A DNA stretch of 64,000 nucleotides from Blastobasis lacticolella (Eukaryota; Arthropoda; Insecta; Lepidoptera; Blastobasidae). The translations under genes were made by a program, and so were the position numbers. The stretch covers positions 6,235,057 through 6,299,056 of the forward strand of contig LR990043.1 of assembly GCA_905147135.1 (NCBI GenBank), written 5' to 3'. Of this stretch, positions 21,903-32,815 are shown piece after piece; within the stretch, counting starts at the first letter, position 1; every line of letters begins with the position of its first letter. Under the pieces are notes generated by a model. That model was given only the letters and a program-made list of their open reading frames with translations. It was not told the origin of the DNA and searched no databases.

Positions 21903-22858
21903 TTTGATCCAATCCGGCCAAGTTTTTTGTTAACAGAGTGAAGGATGTCAGATAGCATCAGTTTTACCATAATTATTTGACCTGTCAAATCCTTATACAT
22001 AGAATATTAACGACGAAATTAGGTCCTTATGTTGTTGTTGACAAAAATATATGATTCGACTTAAAATTTACTAAAGAATTATATGTTAATTATTTAACAT
22101 TGTACTCATTGCATTCTAATGTAGTATGGACAACTGCGTATGAAATAATAGAAAAAAAATACTCATCTTAGCCTTCCACTTCATTCTGTTCAAGCCCGGC
22201 CTTTTCCTCATGCCTTTCTAATTTCTGCTCACAGGCGGTTCAGATCCCTCAGGCGTCGGAAGAGACACATTGGCTTAGTATGTACGAATGTTCCGAAGAG
22301 CTGTTTAGCTTGTTGTAACCGTCACTTTTCAGCTGCCCCACCTTCTAAAGATGCGATAAATTTTATCCACATCCAACTAACATATAGGCATCGCCTATTT
22401 ACTACCGCACACATGTAAGATGCTGAATGAGCTGAAGTTCTTTTATTGCAATTTAACTTGGGGTTCTTCAGCAGGCATGTCGACAGCTATCTCAAAGCGC
22501 TGCAGCAATCTTTCAATAACAATATTTTGTGAACAATTTGCACAGTTTCAGAAAGCATGGATACTCGCCATTGCGCAGGCATCAAGCCTTTTTTTCAACG
22601 CTCTTACCAAGACAGCAGTGTGAGCAACATGAATCCTGACTCATGCTAGAGAAAAGTGCAGCAAAACGAGTACTAGGCAAATAAGAAGAGGTTTATAAAT
22701 TAATGGGTTGTTTCAACCTACAGCTTGCAAAAGCATATGAGAACCGTTATCTACATGACGTGTATTACTTTATATAATCATCTTCCTGAAGATCTACTAT
22801 TATTGTTCAGATTCTACCTGATCGCATGGCTATTACTGCACTCTTTTATAGTATTAAG
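21903..22858. other. Unit 2 tail up to Copia insertion
   Basis: Matches 10640-11602 of unit 1 with scattered changes. No supportable gene. Confidence 0.5.
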
Positions 22859-23184
22859 TGTTGGACATTGGTCGGTCAGGCTGTATGTCCGTGTGTATGC
22901 TCTTCAAACCAACCTAGCGACTCGTGTGTAGTGTCGGTTGGAGGAAACTGAATTTTTTTCCAACTAGCAACACCTTTTGCGCTCTGTCTCCACTAGACCG
23001 TGCTGCCAGCAAGATGTGTTTTTCCAAATTCTAATTAATGAGCAATTACAAAAATGTGTTGAAGACTGACATTGATTGACAACCATGTTTATGGCAAAAT
23101 AGGTATGTTAATTATGAACTGGTGTTTGTTTCCAAAACCTGCTACCACTGCTTGCCACCAGCCAGCCATGCGGTTGGCTTGACA
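22859..23184 (+). repeat. Copia 5' LTR
   Basis: 326 bp, from TGTTGGACATTGG to GGTTGGCTTGACA. It differs from the 3' LTR by several substitutions and small indels, so the insertion is not recent. Confidence 0.85.
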
Positions 23185-23364
23185 GGTTATGAACTCAGCA
23201 CTTTTAAATTTCGAAGAAAATGTTTTCTGATTAAAACTTAAATTTAACTTTGGCTTCACGTCTTCGGTGGAGGCTTTCTACAGAAAAAACAACACCTAGT
23301 TCCACATAACCTAAAAATATAGTGCTGTCTAGATTCTTCTCGAGAAATAAAGTGCAACGCAAAG

Positions 23365-24253
23365 ATGGCCGGCGAAAACGGGCAAGGGCCTCATGCCACG
23401 TTTTCTTTTGAAAACTCGACGGAATAGCGACGTACACAAACTGGAAGTTCCTTTTAAAACATTATTTGATTATGGAGGGCCTGTTGAAGGGACAGATGAC
23501 GACGCTATCCGTGATAAACGTGCGCTGGCTTAAATATGTTTATCGGTGCGACCAGTGTGCATCCAGCATTTGAGAAATGCCACGACTGCGAAGGAGGCTT
23601 GGACGAAGCTGCAAGATGTGTTCGAGGATAGAGGACTATTTCGCAGGGTTTTGTTACTACGAAAACTACACAGAGTAAACAACTTAGACTACGGCTCAAT
23701 GGAAGAGTACATTAATGGCATGACTACGTTGGTACAGCAGCTGGCCGATATTGGCCGTACCATTGACGACAAGGAGGTGGCCGAGTTGCTCCTCAGTGGG
23801 CTCCCGCAGGAGTTTGACGTCCTCGTGTCTGGTCTGGAGGCGGCGAATATGGGCGAACAGCTGACGAGTGAAACAGTTAGAGCCCGTCTTTTACAAGAAG
23901 ACTATCGTAGAAGGAGTATAAATTGTGCCAACAAATCTGGTAATGGTTCAAATATGAACATGGCTTTTGTTAGTAAGAACTTCAACTTTAGAAAACCTGT
24001 GATATGTCACTACTGTAAAAAGTCCGGACATATGAAAAATAAGTGCTATAAACTGAAACGTGATAAAGATAAACAAAGGACTGATCAAACTGTCCTTGTA
24101 TCAGCGGCTCTCGTTGCCTACTCATCTGAAGATTGGATCGTGGACTCTGTGTGCACCACGCATATGTGTAAACAAAAAGACTGGTTTGTACTTTTTGACA
24201 ACACTTATTCTAGTACAATTACTGTAGCCAATGACGAGAAATTAGAATGTTAA
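23365..24253 (+). pseudogene. Copia gag and start of protease, broken
   Basis: A Copia-type gag (UBN2-like) begins at the ATG at 23365 but meets stops and frame changes before the long open stretch at 23546-24253 (235 codons). That stretch includes the helical gag region, a CCHC knuckle (CHYCKKSGHMKNKC) and a protease start, WIVDSVCTTHMC. The catalytic Asp-Ser-Gly has become Asp-Ser-Val. A stop follows at 24251. Not functional. Confidence 0.8.
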
Positions 24254-24542
24254 GGTCTCGGGTCTGTTAAGGTCATGTCAGATGACAAAAGTAAGGTTAT
24301 TGCCATTGAAAATGTGATGTATGTCCCAAAGCTTTCTACAAACCTTTTGTCTGTTAATAGGTAAATACAGAGGGGTTATAGTCATTTTCAAGTCAAGATT
24401 GACCTGAGCCATTTATGAGTCTTTGGGTGTAAAGCCTTCTCTCATGTACCAGACTGTAACAGACGCAAGTTTGACGCTAAGTCACGGCAATTAATATTTG
24501 TGGTTACTGTGAGCAATCTAAGGGTTATAGACTTATAGGCGG

Positions 24543-25185
24543 ATACTACACACACGATATATATCGTGATACGTATCGTGATCCATATCGAGTAATATTT
24601 TGGATCGCAAGTCGACCCTACACACACGATAAGAATCGTCGATATTTTCATTAGTCTGTGCATTCTTTCATTCATTTTGATGGCTGAATAGACTAAGTTG
24701 CCAATGCCTAGCCTAAAAAAAAAGCATTTTTGACGCGTCGCTGGTGTATATTTACAATTTTTCTGTATTTTTAGCAAAATGACTGATAAAGCTTGCGTTG
24801 CTTTAGTATTAGCATTAGGATTAAAAAGACGCGTGAAGAGAAAAAAATGAGTAAAATTATGAGGATGAGGATCTTGTTGACTTTTTATACTTTTATAGTA
24901 ACTGTCCAGGTCCATAGTGGCCACAGCAGCTTGAAAATAAACACAAACAATAAAAATAAATTTGAAATTACGTTATTTATCTGTCAGTTTGACAGAAATG
25001 TCGTGATAAATATCGACTAGATACTAGACGCTCGATATATATCGCACGATAGTTGATACGGATCGTAGATTTCTGGATTTTCGGAAATGCTGTGATCCGT
25101 ATCACGATTCGTGATACTCTAGGCTACACACTCGATAAATATCGTGATCCTGCGTGAATCACGATATATATCGTGTGTGTAGTAT
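24543..25185. mobile_element. Harbinger-like MITE with 28-bp inverted repeats inside Copia
   Basis: 643 bp with perfect 28-base terminal inverted repeats (ATACTACACACACGATATAT...). Each end repeats variants of ATCGTGAT as subterminal motifs. From 24779 on the plus strand the reading MTDKACVALVLALGLKRR recalls the N-terminus of PIF/Harbinger transposases, after which it stops, so this looks like a deletion derivative. Copia coding sequence resumes directly after the right end (DPQNPMKVIHSRTVHF). Confidence 0.7.
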
Positions 25186-27284
25186 TCGCTATTGACCCTC
25201 AAAACCCTATGAAAGTTATACACTCTAGAACTGTCCATTTTATTGAGAGTGAAAATAAATTTATTAAATTAAATTCAGACAATTTACAGAATGATAAAAA
25301 TTTAAAATTTAATTCGAAGAATTGTATTGATAATGATGACTATGATACAATTTCTGACCAAAGTAATTCTATTGCAGGTCCAAGTGCCTGTGGTAATATT
25401 ATCTGTGATAGACCAAGTATTGATCTTGCGCTTCCTATTCCAGAGGAGGACACCTGTCCTGGGGTTGAGGCCCCCAGTAATTAGGAGAAATCCACAGCTA
25501 CTGAAACTTCAAGGAATAACACCAGTGAAAGCTTGGTGTTGGAGTCGCAGGCTAGCAGCCCTGCTGACTACCAGTTTCAGTCATGCAGCGATGTCGAGGT
25601 ATCTCCCGCCTTAGAGCCGCGATCACGTCCTATCAGGAGCATAAGGGGCAACATGCCCACGAGGTATTGTGATTACGACGTTGATTTATCTCTTTTTGTA
25701 CATGGAGAGTTTGAACCTCGTTCTTATCATGAGGCTATGGCATCACAGAGTAGAGAGGAATGGCAGTCAGCTATGAGGAGAGAGCACGACGCTCTTATTG
25801 ACAATAAGGTTTGGCAGTTGGTAGACCGCCCCAAGAATGCAAACGTGGTAAAATGCAAATAGGTATACAAGATTAAGGATCAATCTTCGGGGAAGGATAG
25901 GTATAAGGCTCGTATAGTCGTCCGTGGTTTTTCACAGCGGAAAGGAGAGGATTATAGCGACACATTCTCGCCAGTTGTTAGACATTCGACCATGCGAATA
26001 CTATTTGCATTGGCGAATGACCTTGGCATGGACATTAATCACATTGACGTGGCAAATGCTTTCCTAAATGGTGATCTTAGTGAACTTATTTTTATGGAGC
26101 AACCCGAGGGTTTTACTAAAGACAAAAATAAAGTTTGCCAGTTATTAAAAAGTTTGTATGGTCTTAAACAAGCCAGTCGAGTATGGAACCTTTGAGTAAA
26201 TGAGTTATTGACAAGTAATGGCTATGTCCAAAGTAAGTGTGAACCATGTGTGTATTTCAATAGATCAGATGGTGGCCTATCCATAATAGCATTATATGTA
26301 GATGATTTCTATATTTTTAGCAACAATACTACTTGTGTTGACAAGCTGATCAGTCTGCTGAAAAAAGATTTCAATGTAAAAAACCTGGGCAGTATAACAA
26401 ATTGTCTTGGTATGAATGTTACGCGTGATAAAGCTAAGGGTTTATTGAAACTAGATCAAACTGAATATGTAAAAAGATTGTTAAAGCGCTTTGGTATGTC
26501 AGATTGTAAAAGTGTAAACACACCTATGATGTTAAATTGTAAACTAGAAAAATCAGAATCTTGTTTGGATGATGATATTTATCAATATAGAGAGTTACTG
26601 GGTAGCTTGATGTATTTATCAGTATGTACCAGGCCAGACATTGCTTTTGTGTGTAGCCAGTTCAGTCAGTTTAATCATGCCTATGGTAAAGATCACTGGT
26701 TAGCCGCCAAACGTATTCTAAGATATTTAGCAGGGACATTAAATTATTCCTTATGTTTTTATAAGAACAATAGTTTGTCCGCTTATTGTGATGCAGATTG
26801 GGGCAATGATCTTATTGACCGGAAGTCATACACTGGCTTTGTAACTAAACTGGGAAAGAATACTATACATTGGGAGTCTCGTAAACAAAGATGTGTAGCG
26901 CTTTCAAGTACGGAAGCAGAGTATTTGGCTATAAGAGATGTTTGTAAAGACTTATCTTTTATTAAAAATTAGTTATTGGAATTAACTTGTAAAAATGTTG
27001 ATGTAATAGTATATAAAGACAACCAAAGCGCGCATAAATTGTTGGAGTTTAAGGAATATTGTCACAAACGCACCAAACACATTGACTTGCGGTACCATTA
27101 TATAAAAGATTTAGTACGGAATGGTTTTGCAAAAGTTCAGTGTTCACCTACCCTACACCTTAGGTGTGAATCTAAACCATTCCCAGATCCCCTTGAACAC
27201 ACACAAAAAATTTCATCAAAATCGGTCCAGTCGTTTGAGAGTAGTTCAGTGACATACACACTCACAGAAGAATTATATATATAA
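25186..27284 (+). pseudogene. Copia pol remnant (reverse transcriptase, RNase H)
   Basis: Discontinuous frames at 25173-25484, 25533-25862, 25992-26195, 26208-26972 and 26976-27284 hold the C-terminal end of integrase and its linker, RT with [12 protein letters not shown] and [10 protein letters not shown], the catalytic YVDD (LYVDDFYIF, near 26300) and Copia RNase H (DADWGND, LSSTEAEYLA). Stops at 25861, 26195 and 26972 break it. The core integrase region is absent. Confidence 0.85.
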
Positions 27285-27401
27285 AATTTGTCTGAGATTT
27301 GTAGAATCTGAAATAGAGTCATTTGTTAGTAAATGTAGAGTCTAAATTTGCTGTCTGAAATTATTGTGTAGTGTTTCGGGTTTGTAGAGCATAAGGGGAA
27401 G

Positions 27402-27734
27402 TGTTGGACATTTGTCGGTCAGGCTGCATGTCCGTGTGTACGCTCTTCAAACCAACCTAGCGACTCGTATGTAGTGTTGGTTGGAGGAAATTGAATTTTT
27501 TCCAACTAGCAACACCTTTTGCGCTCTCTCTCCACTAGACCGTGCTGCCAGCAAGATGTGTTTTTCCAAATTCTAATTAATGAGCAATTACAACAATGTG
27601 TTGAAGACTGACATTGATTGACAACCATGTTCATGGAAATATAGGTATGTTAATTATGAACTGGTGTTTGTTTCCAAAGCCTCCTACCTAATAACCACTG
27701 CTTGCCACCAGCCAGCCATACGGTTGGCTTGACA
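27402..27734 (+). repeat. Copia 3' LTR
   Basis: 333 bp, TGTTGGACATTTG to GGTTGGCTTGACA, directly after the AAGGGGAAG polypurine tract. Confidence 0.85.
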
Positions 27735-28424
27735 TCTACCCATTCAATTATTTTTGCGAAAAGCAGGTAAAAGGGGACTCTTGGCCTTTAAGTATCTTTT
27801 GATTTCAATGTGTTGGATTCGAGATAAAAGCACAATAAAACAACAAATAATATGTTTGTACAATTATTTTCAATTTCACTAATTCTTTTTAAGGCGTTTA
27901 GTACACAAAATAGTTTCATAAAAGTCGAAGTATTACTATTTGCACCGACGAATGTTATCATTATCTTTTCTATTTCAATAGGGTAGGTACGGTGAGGGAA
28001 AAAACATCGTGATGAACCCTGCACATTCAGGCGACTGGATGTGTAACCATGATCCAATCTGGTCAGGTTGCCCTGGTAGCAGGGTCATGGAGGTCAGATG
28101 GCAGTCGCTCCACTGTACCTTGACATTACCTGACCTGCCAAATCCTGGATCATGGTCAAGGCGGACGCCGGGCTCTCGTGCGCAAGAGCACAACCGGGAC
28201 ATTAACGCCAAGATGATAGGTAATAAAACTTTGGCAAGAAGCAAAAACGTTTAAAATTATTTAAAAATACTTGGCAAGGTACTTAAATAAAGTTTATTTA
28301 ACTTAAGTACATAATGTGATGGTAAAAAGTTAACTAAAATGAAAAAAAAAATCAACTTATAAAAAGAAAAAATGTATGAACACGCAAGTGTCGCACCATG
28401 TAGGACTCACTCGGCGTAGGGCCG
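27735..28424. repeat. Dispersed repeat family copy plus lepidopteran repeat-tail segment
   Basis: 27735-27990 begins TCTACCCATTCAATTATTTT and matches 56974-57240 and, inverted, the last 300 bases of the window. 27990-28250 (GGTGAGGGAAAAAACATCGTGATGAA and following) resembles lepidopteran LINE/SINE tail sequence and is also a more distant relative of the unit tail. 28270-28330 (ACTTAAATAAAGTTTATTTAA) recurs at 57645 and, inverted, near 63660. No gene. Confidence 0.6.
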
Positions 28425-30480
28425 CGCACACGCGTATGGTTCGGTTCAATAGATCGTAAGTTATTAGATTTGTGAAAATTATTTGAACAAGTTACACGTT
28501 ATTATAAATAAATTTCAGGATTGCCTACAGAACTTGGCACCTATTTAGATCTCAAGTCTTTACTCGGTGACGTCGACGATCACACCATAAATATCATAAT
28601 ATTGAGCTTGGCTCCCATGTTCACATTTATGGTTTTGGTGGTATTTGCATTTCATTATTGTTACACCGATTTGAATGTTTGTAAGTTTCCATAAAAGCTT
28701 TCGCAGAATATAAATAATATTATTAGTTGTTTATTCACATAAGATTTATGCATTTCTTAGTTAGGTACACTTTTAGTATGCACAATTAATATGTGTACAA
28801 ATTAATTGTTGAACCCTGATATCCAAACTAGGCACACGCCTGTATCTTGGATATCAGTGTTCTACTGCCAAAGCCTAATATATGTTTTATGGTTACAACC
28901 ACATTGAGTGATACCTGTACATGAATTGTTCTTACAAATGGTTAGGTACTGTAAGAAAATTAGGTGCAATAGGAACAGGAATACTATGTAGTTACTAATT
29001 TATTGGAGGCATTAGGCATTTCATCTTAGTACTTGCAGTGAAAACCCACCTACGGGTTCTGCATTTTTATAGCCTGCAGCCTAATTGCATAAATCGTAGG
29101 TGTTATGGGCGACCGTTACCGCTGACGATCAGATGTGCTGTCTTCTCCTTAATCACTGCGTACAGTGCCACAAACTTATTTGACCCGGTGACGGATGTCA
29201 TCTATAATGCATTTTAAAATTAATTTCCGCCATTTTTCAACAGTTTCATGTTTTGGCTACGCGTTCTGTTTGAAATTCTGTAGAGAGTTATAATAACTCA
29301 TGGTGACTGTCATTTGGCATTACATGTGTCATGATGAAAATAGGCTTGCCAAGACAACTGACCGTGTATGGGGAGATATTTTATGAGAATGTCATGCTAA
29401 GCATATTGTAGTCATGTCATCTTACGGTCGGCATGAACGTGAGTGGCTACTATTAGCGAGAGACACCAAATTCTATCCTCCGTGTTGCAATTCTATGTTT
29501 TAATATTTTGTCCCATAAACGGCCATTCACGGTTATTATCATCGTCGCGCTAGTGTTGTCTTTTTCTGTTGAAACACACTTTAGCAATGATTTTTTCTAA
29601 GTGAACTAGTTGAACACTAACTGATGCAATGACGGTGAGGGAAACCCTCCTCGTCAAACTGCACATTCAGGTGACTGAATGTGTAACCATGATCCAATCC
29701 GGCCAAGTTTTCTGTTAACAGGGCCATGGAATTAGCTCTACTGTAATTATTTGATCTGACAAATCCTTGAACATAGAGTAACATGAATCCAGACTCATAA
29801 GAGAGAATAATGCAGCAAAACGACTACAAGCCAAATTAGAAGAAGTTTATAAATGAACAGGTTGTATCAACCAACAGCCTGCAAAGACATAAGATAACCG
29901 TTGTCTGTATTATGTGTATTACTATATATAATCATCTTCCTGAAGATCTACTATTATTGTCTGGAAACTCTTTCAGATTCTACCTGATCGCATGGCTATT
30001 ACTGCATTTTTTTAAAGTATTAAGGACTTTCTAGAATTTAAGGTTAGGCGTTCAATAAATAGTTCATTAGCATATAGGTACCTACATAATATTTGCACAC
30101 TTACATGCAAGTTGAATAGATGGTACTTTTGTATTGTTATCATACTGTATTCTGGCAAATAAATACATATTTATTTATTTATAAAATGATAATTTTACCA
30201 CAGTCAAAAACAACGAAAGCATAACGATGACTCTGATTCAATATTAGACAGAATTGTGATTTCTTAGAACACGCTTGCAGCGCAGAATGAGTATTACTAA
30301 CGTACTATTACACTCGAAATGGATAATAGTTTATATGAATGATATAAATCTCAGAAACCTACTAAAGGGGAAGAAATGAAGTTTTTCAGAGCGGGGGTGG
30401 CGTCAAACAATGCGCGCTGTGTCAGACTATCATCGCACTATAGAATATAATAATAATTTAAATAAATGTTATATACCTAC
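28425..30480. repeat. Array unit 2b (tail segment only)
   Basis: Diverged copy of the unit tail (compare 8340-11888 and 32815-35067). It has no A or B gene because its left part is replaced by the Copia/dispersed-repeat block. It ends at the CCTACTGCACTGCTAC junction that leads straight into unit 3. No coding region supported. Confidence 0.75.
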
Positions 30481-30772
30481 TGCACTGCTACATACCTTTT
30501 GTTATTGAGTGATAGTGTTCCTTGAGATTAATCATTGTCAGTTACTTAATTGTTTTATTTTTAGATATACATTTAGGTAGTTTAGTAATATTTCTTGTAT
30601 TTAGCGAAATATTACTTTTGATTTCGTGTTATTTTATTCTATAATATGTTACAAAACGCCTTACAAAAATGTAGATGGCAATACTTAAAAATTAATATTT
30701 AACTACCTTGAAACTACAAATATACTTAAAGAAATAAGTAAATAATAATAATAATAGAAAATAAATATTTTA

Positions 30773-31232
30773 TTATAATAATGTATACCTAAACTGAAAA
30801 AATCTTCGCAGTCTTCTCCTATTATTGGGGTCGCACATGTAGGACACCATCATCCGTGCCAGTCTCCTCATCTTTACACATCTGCACTTGTGTATCGCCA
30901 TGTCGTCAAATTGTGCCACGATGTGGGCGACGAACCCCGGCCAGTCGAATCGAGTCTGGCAAATGCTGCACCGGTGCCGCCTGAAGCGCTCCAACGCAGC
31001 CAGTCGTAACAGAACTCCTGAGAAAAACAAAATGTTCAGAACATATTCAATTGCAATAAATTGCACCCACATTATTAAAGATGAGGCTTATCCGGTGGGG
31101 TTGCTAAGGAACTCGTTTGAGTTATACTGAACAAATTTGGCAGAAATATAGCTTAGATAGATAAAACTTACTTATATCCGGTGTAGTCGTATCTGGCACA
31201 GCCTGCACCGACTTCTTGCCTTGTACCGCCAT
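30773..31232 (-). CDS. Subfamily A small Cys-rich protein, copy A3 (stop shifted)
   Basis: Exon 1 31232-31172, intron 31171-31018 (GTAAGT/CTCAG), exon 2 31017-30773. The usual TAG has become TAT, so the frame runs four codons further (YTLL) to TAA: 101 residues. The leader differs from A1 (MAVQGKKSVQAVPDTTTPDI, without the leader Cys), while the H-x-C-x2-C core is intact. The exon 1 region has lost one base just before the start (ATGTTTACG context), outside the coding part. The frame has been kept through noticeable divergence of the surrounding unit. Confidence 0.6.
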
Positions 31233-31366
31233 GTTTACGAAAGTTCAAAATTTACTGAAATTTTTGAATGATAATCTGATCGCGTTCGCACCACACAAAT
31301 CACAGTCACTGCGTCTAAGCTGAGCAAGCTGATATTGAAAAGTGATAAGAATCAAACCTGTGGTCT

Positions 31367-31377
31367 GCTCTTAAAGC
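31367..31377 (-). promoter_or_regulatory. Putative core promoter box of A3
   Basis: GCTTTAAGAGC, one change from the A1/B1 box, in the same position relative to the start codon and followed by the same CAGACCACAGGTTTGATTCTT. Confidence 0.4.
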
Positions 31378-31389
31378 TACCCTGCCAAA

Positions 31390-32360
31390 GTCCAAACAAA
31401 GGCGCTGGAAAACTGATGGATCTTAGAGATAAAGGTCGTCGTAAGCAACGATTCTTGTAAACCTTTGTATCTGAATCATAAAACGCGATAAGGATTACAT
31501 TGTTATTACATACAAAGAAAATTTGCCAGGTAGGTAAACTCTATTGTCATATTTGGGTTTGTGGCAATTAATGCGAAAGCCAATATTGACCTATGACGCT
31601 GAACGTCTAATTTGAATTTGAATTTGTTCACCTATGAAGGAAATTTTCTACTTTCAACCTTTTATTTCTTATATTTTTATAAAAACTTGTGGCATTTCAT
31701 GTTTACTTTTTAATCATCACCCTATTGTGTATTGTTTTAGACTAACACTGTAATTTTCACACATTTTAAAATATAGCTTACATACGAGGGTCTTCGTTCC
31801 CGCTCTCTTGTCTCGCTAACCCGTTGCGTACCGTACGCGGTAAAATCCTGCGTAAATATTAGGTATGTATTGTAATATGTGTGTTTGTTTCATTGTTTCA
31901 TTTGTGTATGCATTCTTCGATGTTTGACCTCTATCAGCTTCTCTAAAAAATTGTGTCCCGTGCAGAGGCTTCTTTTTATTTTCAATTAGATCTTATTAGA
32001 GAAATATATGTTATTGCAGCGTTCCCGTATTTCGTTGCTTTTATGCGACAGATTTCTTTTCCGATATTTGAAATTATTTGGATACAAGCTACTTACGTCT
32101 TTTTAAAATAATTTCTTTTAAAACCCAACAATTTTGTATGCGCAGATGTTATTCTTGTCGACTTCGTAAGTAATTACTGGCATTACTAGCAAGACGTTGT
32201 AACATATGAGAAAGTGTATACATTGTCTGTAGTACTTGTTAAAATAAAACTAACTTTTATACCAGCAGTCATTGTTGATAGTTTCTCCACAAAAACAAAC
32301 AGTATAAACATTAATTTAAATTTTAAATTATATTCCAGTTATAGGTCGACAACTTAACTG
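31390..32360. other. Noncoding A3 upstream DNA
   Basis: Diverged counterpart of 5160-6100. No supportable gene. Confidence 0.5.
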
Positions 32361-32371
32361 GTATATTGTCT

Positions 32372-32505
32372 TCGGTATAAGGGGGACAGAATGGGTGACG
32401 TCATGTGACGTTTCAGGGCTAAGCGCGGGGGCGCAAGGCAGTGAGCACAAGGGACGTTTCTCAGTGCGCCCCTGGACGCCGCACAGCGCGGTTGGTTATT
32501 TTGCT
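32372..32505. promoter_or_regulatory. Conserved CRE-like GC-rich block (unit 3)
   Basis: TGACGTCA at 32396-32403 with the second TGACGT half site. The surrounding GC-rich sequence is kept, although the flanks beyond TTGGTTATTTTG differ from units 1 and 2. Confidence 0.4.
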
Positions 32506-32699
32506 TCGGACTCTCGGAATAAGGCCCACGCGGTTCATTTACCGATGATAAATCCCGAGGTGGAGGCTTGAAAATGTTTACTAAAAAAATTAATAGAAGC
32601 ACAGGGGTTTCCAAAGTATGCGCCGTGGAGGGGCGCTGTGAGGAGCTCTCATCTACTCGTCTCGAAATGAACTTATATGTTCATTTGTACAAATTAAAT

Positions 32700-32815
32700 A
32701 ATCATCATCATATCAGCCGTAAGATGCCCACTGCTGGGTATAGGAATCCCCCATAGACCTCCACAAAGGGTATTGCGCCTTCCACATTCAGCTACACCTG
32801 CGATCTTTACCTATT
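32700..32815. repeat. RTE-like LINE 3' tail fragment
   Basis: The run ATCATCATCATATCAGCCGTAAG...CCCACTGCTGGGTATAGG...GACCTCCACAAAGGGTATTGCGCC matches the 3' tail I know from abundant lepidopteran LINEs. A related, longer fragment is at 36935-37200. Confidence 0.5.

Larger units (their letters stand above)
16465..22858. repeat. Array unit 2 (A2 + B2 genes)
   Basis: Near-identical duplicate of unit 1, in the same orientation, interrupted at 22859 by the Copia element. Differences from unit 1: 505-bp insertion at 16476, a deletion of about 660 bases upstream of A2 (junction near 18030), no Harbinger-like element, and a 284-bp insertion at 21615. The offset between the duplicates changes from 12,206 (jockey) to 12,729 (A gene) to 12,068 (B gene) because of these indels. 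Confidence 0.85.
22859..27734 (+). mobile_element. Copia-type LTR retrotransposon, degenerate
   Basis: LTRs at 22859-23184 and 27402-27734, both TG...CA. A primer-binding site (GGTTATGAACTCAGC) follows the 5' LTR; it resembles the initiator-Met tRNA half-molecule site used by Copia elements. A polypurine tract (AAGGGGAAG) precedes the 3' LTR. The body keeps gag, a piece of protease, and reverse transcriptase/RNase H; integrase is missing and a MITE lies there. The left flank is unit 2 sequence (TTAAG) and the right flank is a different repeat (TCTAC), so there is no matching target duplication and the right side was rearranged. Confidence 0.85.

Noticed and set aside
24442..24924. 160-codon minus-strand frame as a gene
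   Set aside because: It crosses the edge of the MITE into Copia sequence and has no recognisable domain; the plus-strand reading explains the interior better.
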